A stretch of DNA of 34,255 nt from a virus, in IMG/VR virus record IMGVR_UViG_3300025151_000145, positions 1 through 34,255 of that record. The stretch is one strand, 5' to 3'. Positions 1-7,891 of this stretch are shown in pieces. The notes beneath the pieces were generated by a model. It searched no databases. It was not told the DNA's origin and saw only the letters and a list, made by a program, of their open reading frames with translations. The translations under genes were made by a program, and so were the position numbers. The first letter of the stretch is position 1, and each line of letters starts with the position of its first letter.

Positions 1-60
1 GTTAATGAAATATGGGGAGTTCTCAATAGGTACTACTCGCTTTGCACTGATGATGAGTAG
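1..60 (+). CDS. Possible C-terminal end of an upstream gene (partial)
   Basis: Frame 1 is open from the first base and ends at the TAG at 58-60, giving a 19-residue tail with a protein-like makeup (NEIWGVLNRYY followed by CTDDE). If real, it is the end of a rightward gene that begins outside the window. A stretch this short can be open by chance, so the call is weak. No function can be suggested. Confidence 0.3.
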   Translation, partial: VNEIWGVLNRYYSLCTDDE

Positions 61-105
61 ATTACTGTGCAACCTTTGAGCCGTTTGCTCCCCAAGGTTT
101 AATTC

Positions 106-133
106 TTGATTCCTTTAGTGGGTGTGATAAAAT
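106..133 (+). promoter_or_regulatory. Possible sigma-70-type promoter, rightward
   Basis: TTGATT (106-111) and TAAAAT (128-133) are separated by 16 bases, and a TG at 125-126 gives an extended -10 element. Transcription would start near 140, immediately before the strong hairpin at 145-186, and would run antisense to the leftward gene at 198-557. Such a match can occur by chance in AT-rich DNA; the placement before a hairpin is what makes it worth listing. Confidence 0.35.
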
Positions 134-144
134 AGAGGGTCTAA

Positions 145-186
145 TCCGTGTGTGTCCGGGCAGGCTATGCCTACCCGAAGCACGGA
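145..186. other. Long imperfect hairpin, possible structured RNA or terminator
   Basis: CCGTG (146-150) pairs with CACGG (181-185), extended by T145-A186. Inside it, CGGG (157-160) pairs with CCCG (174-177) and AGGC (162-165) with GCCT (169-172) around a TAT loop, with one C/A mismatch. There is no T-run directly after it on either strand, so it is not a classical intrinsic terminator. It lies just past the stop codon of the leftward gene (198-557) and just after a possible rightward promoter, so it could be the 3' end of one transcript or the 5' fold of the other. Confidence 0.55.
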
Positions 187-197
187 GTTGAGTCTCG

Positions 198-557
198 TTA
201 GAGTGCGAGCTCGCCGAGAGGTTGACGCTCGGGTCGAAAGTACCACTGAGTAATCGGTGGTCTTTCTATCCCGTCAACCGTGGTAGACTCTTTGTCTACC
301 TTTCGGGAGAGTTCGTACTTAACACCAGTCTTGACCGAGACTGTGACGCCAGCTTTGCCAGCAAACTGAGTGAGCTTGCTCACTTGTGCGGCTGTCAACT
401 GTGCAGGCATAGTCGAGTCAGGGGTAGTGTTAACTCTGAACCGTTCGGAAGAGTAGATTACTTTTCCGTTACGGTCAGTGTCAGCCTCGTACTCTTGAGT
501 TCGAGGATTAACGCTACCACTGGTGGTGTTGGAGATTGAAATGATATTTAAGCTCAT
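198..557 (-). CDS. Hypothetical protein, 119 aa, only leftward gene
   Basis: This 119-residue protein starts MSLNIISISN and I do not recognise it. The ATG is preceded on the minus strand by AAAGGA about nine bases upstream, a good ribosome binding site, which favours this strand over the overlapping open frame on the plus strand. The sequence is polar, rich in Ser/Thr/Val and lysine/arginine, with alternating hydrophobic stretches that suggest mostly beta structure (for example AGVTVSVKTGVKYEL); it has no membrane segment or cysteine. It is more GC-rich than the rest of the window (57% by hand count over 181-260). Several perfect inverted repeats fall inside it (282-300, 369-384). It is transcribed away from the late genes, so it may belong to another expression class; a small nucleic-acid-binding protein is conceivable but unsupported. 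Confidence 0.65.
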   Translation of the reverse strand: MSLNIISISNTTSGSVNPRTQEYEADTDRNGKVIYSSERFRVNTTPDSTMPAQLTAAQVSKLTQFAGKAGVTVSVKTGVKYELSRKVDKESTTVDGIERPPITQWYFRPERQPLGELAL

Positions 558-830
558 AGGCGATAGTCCTTTGTGGTTAGATTATTATTTACATATCTTC
601 ACAACTAGCAGGGGCAATCAGCAGTAACCCTACGGTTTCACCAGTGGAGGGACGAGCGTTTAATCGCTAGAAAGCGATTCAACGGGAGTGGCACCCCACG
701 CCCGTGAAAACGGACGGGGTACGCTGAACTGTATATCACGTACTCCCATTCTACAGTAATTTTCAAAACTTTTCTCATTTGCACTTACATAGGGGTTGAG
801 AATTGAGAATTTTTTTTTGTAATTTTTTTT
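558..830. other. Divergent intergenic region with strong hairpins
   Basis: This 273-base gap separates the leftward gene from the rightward genes. Bases 641-720 are about 60% G+C by hand count, far above the surrounding DNA. It holds three strong stems: 657-684 (CGTT and AATCGCT pairing with AGCGATT and AACG around an AGAA loop, one mismatch); 683-704 (CGGG and GTGG with CCAC and CCCG around CACC); and 716-746 (an eight-pair stem including GTACG/CGTAC). CCGT-GAAA-ACGG (702-713) is an alternative to the second. The right edge (796-830) is AT-rich, with a tandem TTGAGAA, nine T (810-818) and eight T (823-830). The region could be the leader of the leftward gene, a small structured RNA or a control/packaging site; no known RNA family was recognised. 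Confidence 0.5.
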
Positions 831-1055
831 ATGATAAAAATACTGATTTTAGTCTTTTTGGCTGGGAGCGTCACGCTTAATATGGATTCCGAACACAATG
901 CGTCTGTATTTGATGATATTGTTGCAGTTAACGACTCTACTAAACATCAATATGTTAACATTAGAGAGGGTGAAAACTGGTGCTGGTTACACAATCAGTG
1001 GGAGAATGTTAGGATTGTACACTCAAGTCCTGAAGCAGAAAACAAAGAATTATAG
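831..1055 (+). CDS. Hypothetical small protein with signal-like N-terminus, 74 aa
   Basis: The 74-residue product begins with MIK and a hydrophobic run (ILILVFLAGSVTL), like a signal peptide or a short membrane anchor, followed by a polar, acidic domain with one cysteine (ENWCWLHNQWEN). I do not recognise it. There is no Shine-Dalgarno sequence: the ATG follows directly on eight T residues, so the start is uncertain. It would be the first gene of the rightward cluster, separated from the next gene by 159 bases with two inverted repeats. It may be an exported or membrane-bound phage protein, or a chance open frame; the hydrophobic start slightly favours a real gene. Confidence 0.42.
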   Translation: MIKILILVFLAGSVTLNMDSEHNASVFDDIVAVNDSTKHQYVNIREGENWCWLHNQWENVRIVHSSPEAENKEL

Positions 1056-1132
1056 CTTATTTCACTAAGTGGTTGCTGTAGAGGCACCTATAGGGTCTGG
1101 GTTAAAGAAAATACTAACTATTGCATCGCCTT

Positions 1133-1160
1133 AATATACTTATTACATTATTAGTATATT
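1133..1160. terminator. AT-rich inverted repeat, possible weak terminator
   Basis: AATATACT (1133-1140) pairs with AGTATATT (1153-1160) and is followed by TT, giving a TTTT run at 1159-1162. The stem has only one G-C pair, so it would be a weak terminator or an operator-type dyad. A second dyad, AGTTC-GTAA-GAACT (1169-1182), lies between it and the gene at 1215. Confidence 0.3.
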
Positions 1161-1214
1161 TTGTGGTTAGTTCGTAAGAACTGATTTAATAAATAAGGGG
1201 AAGTTTCGCACTAG

Positions 1215-1910
1215 ATGGGTAATAATACCGATATAACCAAATATCTGACACAAGATGGAAAGCTAAATCACACATTGGTGTGGGAAGAACTGTCTAATAT
1301 ACAGGGATTTCAAGCTGAGGTTAATAGAGGTAAAGTTTACCACAATATAATGGAGGCTTATAAGCAATATGAAGAAAATCTTACACAGAATCGTCCGAAT
1401 AGCGTACCTATATCTAAGACTAATGTGGAACATTCTAGCAATATATCTAGGAATACCCATAAAGAGGTGGCTAAAGAGGTACGTCCTACCAGTATTAAAA
1501 CGCCTATAACAGAACAAAGCGTTTGTGACTGGATAAACCTACAAACAGGTACTAAATTTACTCTTACTGGGGAGCAGTATTCTAGTTATGATGCTGAAGA
1601 ACCCAGATATATAGCAGAAATTAAGATACGTGGCAAACATTACGATGATTGTCTTATAGAATGGGATAAATATATGGCTAATAAGGGCTGTTCAGAGATA
1701 GATGGTAAGGATTTCCTTTATATAGTCGTTGTAAGTCCTAATATATACGTATTTAACATAACAAAGCTTAATAATAAGAAGTTTAACTATAAATGGGAAA
1801 GCCGTAAACTACCAAGAAATACAGCATTTGGTGGTGAAGAGGACAAGATTGACAAGAGGATAGGGTATATACACGTTAGTCAGGCTAAGGTGGTACCTTG
1901 TTCAGTGTAA
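1215..1910 (+). CDS. Putative PD-(D/E)XK nuclease-like protein, 231 aa
   Basis: The first about 100 residues are polar and probably a helical or linker region. From about residue 100 the sequence looks like a restriction-endonuclease-like core: D126, then E135-I-K137 in a strand (IAEIKIR), followed by a hydrophobic strand around 167-180 (DFLYIVVVSPNIYVF). That spacing fits the D...ExK catalytic pattern of the PD-(D/E)XK superfamily, but the family is very divergent and I cannot confirm it. The ATG is 13 bases after AGGGGA, a long spacing. The gene overlaps the next one by 13 bases and lies two genes upstream of the terminase, so a role in DNA processing or packaging is plausible. It could equally be an early nuclease or an unrelated protein. 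Confidence 0.8.
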   Translation: MGNNTDITKYLTQDGKLNHTLVWEELSNIQGFQAEVNRGKVYHNIMEAYKQYEENLTQNRPNSVPISKTNVEHSSNISRNTHKEVAKEVRPTSIKTPITEQSVCDWINLQTGTKFTLTGEQYSSYDAEEPRYIAEIKIRGKHYDDCLIEWDKYMANKGCSEIDGKDFLYIVVVSPNIYVFNITKLNNKKFNYKWESRKLPRNTAFGGEEDKIDKRIGYIHVSQAKVVPCSV

Positions 1911-2695
1911 CTATAAGACATAAGGACATTGGTCCTACTGATTATATAATATATACAGAGGAAGAGGCTAAAACAGCTAAGGTTCCTTATAAACACTGGC
2001 AGAAGACAGAACAGGGTGAGTATGCACTTACTGATGATGGATTTGTAGCACGCCTAATTAAAAGAAAAGAGTACATAGCGTCAGATGGAAGAAAGTCCTA
2101 TTACTTTAGGTTCCCTTTTGGCTATATTATGTGGGATTCAAAATATCCCAATAAGAAACTTAATTGTGGGGGCAGGGTAACTAACACCACTATGAGTGGA
2201 AAGAATTGGCTTGAGGTCAGATGTAATTCAGAAGACTATCAAGACTTAGCTTTTTGGGCGGCAGTTACAGAGAATCGTGATGTCGCTATTGACAAAGTAT
2301 ATGGTAGTGTAAGCGTAAGTAAGAGACGTAAGCTTAAACGCCATATGAGAACGGAGACATTTAAAAGTATGAAAAGAGATGAGGCACAGAAGATGCTGGC
2401 TTCCAATATGATGGATGCGGACTATTTCATTGATTTAATGAAGAAGGGAGTAGAAATAGCATTAAAAAAAGAAGATGTTAATGGAATAAGGGGTTTCGTT
2501 AACGATGGTATGGAAATACACGGAATGAAAGATAAAGAAACAGTAACGGTTACTGATAAGCTTGAAGCCGTCCAGACCAGAGCTCTTATAGATAATATCA
2601 ACCAAGAAGAGAATAAGTTGATAGCAACTAGGAAACAGGAGGTTCCGATTGAAAATGGCAATGTCCAGAGTACAAGTAATAAGACCGAAGACTAG
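1898..2695 (+). CDS. Hypothetical protein, possible small terminase subunit, 265 aa
   Basis: The TTG start at 1898 overlaps the end of the previous gene and has AAGGTGG just upstream. The first half (to about residue 120) has many aromatic and basic residues and looks globular. A very basic stretch around residues 140-165 (KRRKLKRHMR) could bind DNA. The C-terminal half is helical and charged, ending in a Glu/Gln/Asn-rich tail. The position, upstream of the large terminase with one enzyme gene between, and the basic-helix plus acidic-tail plan fit a small terminase, which recognises phage DNA for packaging. No diagnostic motif was seen, so the role is inferred from position only. Alternative: a single-strand-binding or other early protein. 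Confidence 0.8.
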   Translation: MFSVTIRHKDIGPTDYIIYTEEEAKTAKVPYKHWQKTEQGEYALTDDGFVARLIKRKEYIASDGRKSYYFRFPFGYIMWDSKYPNKKLNCGGRVTNTTMSGKNWLEVRCNSEDYQDLAFWAAVTENRDVAIDKVYGSVSVSKRRKLKRHMRTETFKSMKRDEAQKMLASNMMDADYFIDLMKKGVEIALKKEDVNGIRGFVNDGMEIHGMKDKETVTVTDKLEAVQTRALIDNINQEENKLIATRKQEVPIENGNVQSTSNKTED

Positions 2696-3239
2696 ATTTG
2701 ACCTTTGGTATATAGTAAGGAAGATGCTCCACGAAGAAGAATTGGAGCAAATAGTAGAACAAATGGAAAAACTTCCATTATCTACAGCACAAACATTAGC
2801 TGGTACAGATAGAGATTATAGAGATAGTGTAATTAAATGGGTACCTCAATATGATAAGAGTAATTGGAAATGGTTATATTATAGGATATGGAAATGGGCT
2901 AATATAGCAAACGATGATAATTGGCATTTTAATATTGAAGGATTTCAAGACGCCCCACAATATACTATGTATAATGGAACTGGTGCCAAGTATGACTGGC
3001 ATACTGATTTGGGTGGAAATGGTATAGACCATAGAAAGATTAGTATGAGCTTATTAATAGAAGACTGCACTAAGGGAGGGGCTTTAGAATTAAAGTCCGG
3101 AAAAGATAGTAGCGTAGTAGAGCTGAATGCTGGTGATGCTGTCTTTTTTCCATCTTGGGTTATGCACCGAGTAACTCCTGTTGAAGAAGGTAATAGAACA
3201 AGTTTAGTATCGTGGATATCGGGCAAACCGTTCAAGTAG
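2649..3239 (+). CDS. 2-oxoglutarate/Fe(II)-dependent dioxygenase, prolyl 4-hydroxylase type, 196 aa
   Basis: Enzymes of this superfamily use Fe(II), O2 and 2-oxoglutarate to hydroxylate protein side chains, often proline. The iron triad is visible: H118-x-D120 (in KYDWHTDLGG) and H173 (in WVMHRVTP), and R183 is placed to bind the 2-oxoglutarate carboxylate (EGNRTSLVSW). The GGALEL strand (143-148) and AGDAVFFPS turn (161-169) are typical of the jelly-roll core. Length fits phage PKHD/P4H-like enzymes. The TTG at 2649 is chosen because AGGAGG (2637-2642) ends six bases before it; ATG codons at 2655 and 2661 are alternatives. It overlaps both neighbours, so it is expressed with the packaging genes. 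The collagen-like protein at 15899-17992 is an obvious candidate substrate, but that is inference. Confidence 0.88.
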   Translation: MKMAMSRVQVIRPKTRFDLWYIVRKMLHEEELEQIVEQMEKLPLSTAQTLAGTDRDYRDSVIKWVPQYDKSNWKWLYYRIWKWANIANDDNWHFNIEGFQDAPQYTMYNGTGAKYDWHTDLGGNGIDHRKISMSLLIEDCTKGGALELKSGKDSSVVELNAGDAVFFPSWVMHRVTPVEEGNRTSLVSWISGKPFK

Positions 3240-4729
3240 ATACCTTTGAGCAGAAGTGGGCAGAAGAAAATGCCCTAAAAAAGCTTAGAAGGGACATAGG
3301 TCTTTTTGGAAGAACAATGTTCCCTACAGCTTTGAATAAAGATATACCTCCTTTTCACAATGAGATTTATAAATCCTTGGCTGATGTGTCTAAAAGGCGG
3401 GTATTGATAGCGGCTCCTCGTGGAACTGCTAAAAGTACCGTGACCTCCTTGATTCTACCCCTTCACAAGATAGCCTTTAAACCATCAGCCGAGGACCTAT
3501 TCATTGTTATTATCTCTGAGTCACAATCTCAAAGTATTAACTTCTTATCTAGGATTAAATATCACTTAGATAATTCACAAAATTTTAAACAAATGTTTGG
3601 AGACTATGGTGCAACAACGGCAAAAAGATGGACCAACAACGACATTGTACTCGCTAATGGTGCGAGGATTATTGCTGTTGGGACTGGTCAGCGTGTACGG
3701 GGGTTTATTGAAGGTGATACTCGTCCTAATCTCATTATTATAGACGATTATGAATCTGAATTAAATGCCGCTACAGCAGAAGGAAGAGCAAAAAATAGAA
3801 AGTGGGTCACTGAAGCAGTAATACCTTCTTTATCTGATGATGGTCGGGTAGTTATGATTGGTACTGTTATTTCAGAGGATTGTTTCTTATATTGGGCTAA
3901 GGAATCCCCAGCTTGGGATGTCTTATGGTATGCGATATATGGAGATGACGGTAAATCAATATGGGAAGAACGATTCCCTGAGGAACGAATCCTACAAATC
4001 AAGTCTGAATTTGAATCAGTTGGGAATCTTAATGGTTTCTATCAGGAGTATATGAATGAAGCTCAGTCGCCGGACAATGCACCTTTTAAACCACATTACA
4101 TTAAATTACATCATTATTCCTATAAGCGTATTGACGGACAAAATTTACTCGTTCGCTACATTGATGGTGAACCAACTTATAAACCTGTTGACATCTATTG
4201 TGGCATTGACCCTGCTAGTAGTCTTTCCGCTAGGAGCGATTTTTTTGTTATTGCTACTATGGCTGTCGATGGTGATGGTAATAAGTATATTGTTGATATT
4301 CTCCGTGATAAACTGGACCCTGCTGTCCAGCCAGCAGAGATTATTAAGATTTATAAGAAGTACAAACCCAGAAAAATGAAGATTGAGACAGTGGGCTACC
4401 AAGAGGCACTGAGGAGTAACGTAAGAAAACAGATGCTGGACGAGGGGTTATATATACCCGGACTCGAAAAAGGCATAAAACCAAGGCAAAAAAAATCCGA
4501 AAGATTGTTGTCCTTGGTTGCCCCGCTCGCAAGAGGTGAGTTTTTCTTTAGAAATGAAGATATACACGCCCAACAAGAGTTCTTATCTTATCCTAGAGGA
4601 AAACACGATGACATCTTAGATGCTGTATATTATGCTATAGATGGAGTTAAACCTTGTAGGAAGAAGGAGTTCATTGAAGGAGAAGTTAAAAGTAAACCAA
4701 GAAAAATACTTGACTGGATGACAATGTAG
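3212..4729 (+). CDS. Terminase large subunit (packaging ATPase/nuclease), 505 aa
   Basis: TerL pumps DNA into the procapsid and cuts it. The N-terminal ATPase has a P-loop at residues 67-76 (AAPRGTAKST), a terminase-style variant with Ala in place of the second Gly, and a Walker B at 174-181 (LIIIDDYE, with D178/D179 and E181). A GTVISED segment (217-223) follows as the likely coupling motif. The C-terminal RNase-H-type nuclease has the first acidic residue at D333 (CGIDPASS), a candidate second at E392 (KIETVG) and the typical last motif KHDDILDAVYYAID (464-477). Length is normal for the family. The GTG start at 3212 overlaps the dioxygenase gene by 28 bases, which suggests translational coupling. 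Confidence 0.96.
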   Translation: MDIGQTVQVDTFEQKWAEENALKKLRRDIGLFGRTMFPTALNKDIPPFHNEIYKSLADVSKRRVLIAAPRGTAKSTVTSLILPLHKIAFKPSAEDLFIVIISESQSQSINFLSRIKYHLDNSQNFKQMFGDYGATTAKRWTNNDIVLANGARIIAVGTGQRVRGFIEGDTRPNLIIIDDYESELNAATAEGRAKNRKWVTEAVIPSLSDDGRVVMIGTVISEDCFLYWAKESPAWDVLWYAIYGDDGKSIWEERFPEERILQIKSEFESVGNLNGFYQEYMNEAQSPDNAPFKPHYIKLHHYSYKRIDGQNLLVRYIDGEPTYKPVDIYCGIDPASSLSARSDFFVIATMAVDGDGNKYIVDILRDKLDPAVQPAEIIKIYKKYKPRKMKIETVGYQEALRSNVRKQMLDEGLYIPGLEKGIKPRQKKSERLLSLVAPLARGEFFFRNEDIHAQQEFLSYPRGKHDDILDAVYYAIDGVKPCRKKEFIEGEVKSKPRKILDWMTM

Positions 4730-4746
4730 TTCGTAAACTCGCCCCA

Positions 4747-6918
4747 ATGGCGTACGTAGAGAGAGAAGGCGAAGTCCCTGAGGACATCGTTGAAAAGACA
4801 CAACAACTATTTAAATCTTATTCTAATAAAAGAGAACTTTGGGCTGAACAAGCTCAAGAAGATGCTGAATTTCGTTTAGGAAGACAGTGGACTCAAGAAC
4901 AAGAAAGAACTTTACTTGAGAGGGGTCAAGCACCACTCGTAGTAAATCGTATCCATCCAGCAGTAGAAGCCGCAAAAGCACTTCTTACTTCAGGCAAACC
5001 ACAATTTAGAGTATCACCAAGAGAAGATTCTGACAATAAAGTTGCTCAGGTTTTCAATGGTTTACTCGAATATATGTGGTACATATCAGATGGGACTCAG
5101 GCACTCCGCAACTGCATAGATGACTACTATACAATGGGTATGGGAGCTATGATGGTTTATATTGACCCCTTAAAAGATTTTGGACGTGGAGAAGTTTGCG
5201 TTCACGATATCGACCCTCTTGATATATATGTAGACCCTAATTCTAGAGATAGGTTAGCAGAAGATGCAGAGAACATTATTATTAGCCGTATGTTTACAAA
5301 AGAACAGGCTAAGCAAATGTACCCTCAATACGAAGAAGCAATAAAGAACGCCGAATCAGATTTACACACAGATAGACCCACTACTCAAAGAGTAGATGAT
5401 AAGGGTATTGTGTTTCCAGAAGATACATCAACTAAAACAGATATTAATTTCGGTGAAAGTTCCGAATATATAAGAGGTTACGAGCGTTACTATAAGGTAT
5501 GGGTTAAGCGTTATCACGTAAAGAACAATATAGAAGGACGTGAAGAAGTTTTTATTGAAGATGAGATGGAAGAATACCTCGCAAGACCTGCTGTAAAGAT
5601 AAATGGACAGCCAATGACTGACGCTAAAAAAGCTGAAGGCATCATATCTCAACTAATGCAACAATATGAGCAAGGAGTTCAAAAAGCAGAAGCAGAAGGT
5701 GAAGACCCACCTCAACTTCCACAAATTGAACAAATCACCCACGCTGATTTAATAAACGAAGGTTTAATTGAGACCGTGTCAGTTCCAGTACAAAGGGTAA
5801 AACAGTGCGTCATTATGGGAGACAAATATCTCTACTCCCGCATTCTACCTGTGGAACATTATCCGATTGTGTTGTTTATGAACATTCACACTAGAACACC
5901 CTACCCGGTATCTGATGTCCGAATGGTTAAAGATATGCAAGAGTATATTAATAAGACACGGTCTCTTATAATTGCACACGCTACTACAAGTACAAATACA
6001 AAGATTTTAATACCAAGTGGTTCTGTAGATATGCAGGACTTTGAACAAAGATGGGCTCAACCGGGAGTTGCAATAGAAGTCGATATGGATTCTGGAGCAC
6101 CTCAACCAGTTCAACCTACACCATTACCTAATACATTATATCAGAATGAGCAAGTTGCTAAACAAGATATTGACCACGCATTAGGTCTTTATGAATTAAT
6201 GCAGGGTAATGCCTCTGCCGCTCCTCATACATATAAAGCTACTGTTAGCTTAGATGAATTTGGTCAAAGAAAGATTAAATCTAAATTACAAGATATAGAA
6301 ACTGGATTAGCAAGAATGGCTAAGGTAGCTATTCCATTAATGCAACAGTTATATCAAGCAGAAAAAGTAGTTAGAATAGTACAACCTAATAACAGTCTAA
6401 ATGAGATAGCTATTAATAAAAAGCTATATGATGATAAAACAGGCGAAGTGAGTGTAGTAAATGATATATCCAGAGGAGCTTTTGACGTTGTTGTTGTTAC
6501 AGGTTCTACGTTACCAACTAATCGTTACGCACAGCTTGAAATGTATATGGATGCTTATGAAAAAGGTATTATTGACAAGAAAGAAGTATTAAAGAAAACA
6601 GAAGTATTTGATATGGAGGGAATCTTGGAGAGAACAGATTTAGTTGGACAGTTGCAAGGACAGGTTAAACAGCAACAAGAAGAGATTAAAAAATTAAAAG
6701 GCGATATGCAGACACGTGAAAGAGAAGTATATCACGCTAAGCAAAGAGCTGAGTTAGAAAAATTTAAAGCGGACCTCGATAAAACTTCAACCCAGTCGAA
6801 ATCGGCAGGCAAGTTATTCGAGAAACGCCTTGATGACGCCCTTGGACAGGTAAAGAGCGAAGTACGGAATGCCGTAGCTCAAAGTAAAAAAGAAAGTAGC
6901 ACCTCTAGGTCCAAATAG
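4747..6918 (+). CDS. Portal protein, P22-like, 723 aa
   Basis: The portal is the dodecameric DNA gate at one capsid vertex and docks TerL and later the tail. The sequence matches the P22-type portal family in its early part: a conserved RQWTQEQ segment near residue 48, APLVVNRIHPAV, then a region with a Trp/Tyr-rich helix and DIDPLDIYVDPNSR (about 155-170). A charged insertion around 230-330 and a long coiled coil near residues 632-680 (QQQEEIKKLKGD) extend the C-terminus, like the barrel of long portals. The ATG has no Shine-Dalgarno; the 17-base gap after TerL contains TAGTTCGTAA, which also occurs upstream of the gene at 1215. It is followed at 29 bases by the scaffold gene. Confidence 0.93.
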   Translation: MAYVEREGEVPEDIVEKTQQLFKSYSNKRELWAEQAQEDAEFRLGRQWTQEQERTLLERGQAPLVVNRIHPAVEAAKALLTSGKPQFRVSPREDSDNKVAQVFNGLLEYMWYISDGTQALRNCIDDYYTMGMGAMMVYIDPLKDFGRGEVCVHDIDPLDIYVDPNSRDRLAEDAENIIISRMFTKEQAKQMYPQYEEAIKNAESDLHTDRPTTQRVDDKGIVFPEDTSTKTDINFGESSEYIRGYERYYKVWVKRYHVKNNIEGREEVFIEDEMEEYLARPAVKINGQPMTDAKKAEGIISQLMQQYEQGVQKAEAEGEDPPQLPQIEQITHADLINEGLIETVSVPVQRVKQCVIMGDKYLYSRILPVEHYPIVLFMNIHTRTPYPVSDVRMVKDMQEYINKTRSLIIAHATTSTNTKILIPSGSVDMQDFEQRWAQPGVAIEVDMDSGAPQPVQPTPLPNTLYQNEQVAKQDIDHALGLYELMQGNASAAPHTYKATVSLDEFGQRKIKSKLQDIETGLARMAKVAIPLMQQLYQAEKVVRIVQPNNSLNEIAINKKLYDDKTGEVSVVNDISRGAFDVVVVTGSTLPTNRYAQLEMYMDAYEKGIIDKKEVLKKTEVFDMEGILERTDLVGQLQGQVKQQQEEIKKLKGDMQTREREVYHAKQRAELEKFKADLDKTSTQSKSAGKLFEKRLDDALGQVKSEVRNAVAQSKKESSTSRSK

Positions 6919-6946
6919 AGCCTACAAACTGAAAAGGAGATAACTT

Positions 6947-7891
6947 ATGGAAGATGCTTTCGCTCCGGCAACGGACACCGAACAAGCGACCCCACCGGTT
7001 ACTCAAGATGAGGGATTGACTCCTGAGTCTGCATTTGACCAGACTAAGGATAAAGCGAATCTAGTAGATGAATTTTTCCGTGCAAATAAGGTCGAAGAAC
7101 CTGAAGCCCAACCTGAGCCTTCCCCAGTGGAAGTTACCCCAGAAGAGGCAACGGCAGAACCTACTGATGTTGATAACGATGTCAAGCGTTACCAATACTG
7201 GCAAAGTGAGGCTGATAAAGCAAGAAATGAAAACGCACAAATGGCAAAACGCCTTGAAGCGTTAGAAGCTCAAGCTCAAGCACCTCAGCCAGAAAACGTA
7301 GAACCAGAACCAGAACAGTTTCCTGACCCTCCTATGAAGCCTCAAAAGCCTCGTGGGTTTAGTAGACAGGATGCTATGGATGACCCTCAATCGGAGTCAG
7401 CCGCCTATCTTGACGAAGTAGATAACTGGCGTGATAGTATGGATGAGTATAATCGCTTACACACCCAATACACACAGGCAGTAGTACAAGAAGAGAGAGA
7501 GCGTTTGGTTAAAGAGAGAGAAGATATTCGTAGGCAACAAGCTGAACAAGAAAGAGTTCAACAGAATATGGCTCAAATGGGACAACACCTTGCTAAAACA
7601 TATGGAGCATCTCAAGAAGAGATTAACCAGTTTGTGCAAGTAATGGATGACCCAAAGAACATAACTGTTGACAATCTATTTCAGCTATATAGAATGCAGA
7701 ATGGTGGTGGAGAAAATGCTCCTGTCACTCAAACTGCTTCTAATGAAAGCTTTGAACAGAGGAAAAGAGCACAGCAGGTTCCAACTCCTATGGGAGTTGT
7801 TCCTTCTCAATCTAACACCTCTTCAAACAGTACTGATTCGGTAATGGACTCTATGATTAACGATTACAAAACGAAGAATCCTTTCGGTTAA
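6947..7891 (+). CDS. Scaffolding protein, 314 aa
   Basis: A 314-residue, highly acidic and proline/glutamate-rich protein between portal and capsid genes, the classic place for the capsid scaffold that directs procapsid assembly and then leaves. The first 75 residues are low-complexity (Glu, Pro, Thr), the middle is a long coiled coil (RKERL-type Glu/Arg/Gln helices, roughly residues 165-215, including VQEERERLVKERED), and the C-terminus ends in a short helix and KNPFG, where scaffolds usually touch the capsid protein. AAGGAG seven bases before the ATG gives a strong ribosome binding site. No protease motif is evident. Identification rests on composition and position. Confidence 0.85.
   Translation: MEDAFAPATDTEQATPPVTQDEGLTPESAFDQTKDKANLVDEFFRANKVEEPEAQPEPSPVEVTPEEATAEPTDVDNDVKRYQYWQSEADKARNENAQMAKRLEALEAQAQAPQPENVEPEPEQFPDPPMKPQKPRGFSRQDAMDDPQSESAAYLDEVDNWRDSMDEYNRLHTQYTQAVVQEERERLVKEREDIRRQQAEQERVQQNMAQMGQHLAKTYGASQEEINQFVQVMDDPKNITVDNLFQLYRMQNGGGENAPVTQTASNESFEQRKRAQQVPTPMGVVPSQSNTSSNSTDSVMDSMINDYKTKNPFG

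Noticed and set aside
47-75. CTGATGA core suggesting a hammerhead ribozyme
   Set aside because: No GAAA partner box or stem II arrangement follows; the hexamer lies in a possible coding tail and matches by chance.
222-539. Open frame of 105 codons on the plus strand opposite the leftward gene
   Set aside because: Its start lacks a ribosome binding site and its product looks random (many Cys/Leu/Ser), whereas the opposite frame has a good site and a protein-like composition.
640-760. Possible tRNA in the GC-rich divergent region
   Set aside because: No T-loop (GGTTCRANNCC) and no cloverleaf; the stems are simple hairpins.
772-818. Intrinsic terminator before the T-run
   Set aside because: Only a six-pair AT-rich stem (TTCTCA/TGAGAA) with a loop of about 26 bases; too weak to call.
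4056-4379. Hydrophobic 107-codon frame inside the terminase gene, plus strand
   Set aside because: Out of frame with the conserved nuclease domain of TerL and with no ribosome binding site; a shadow frame.
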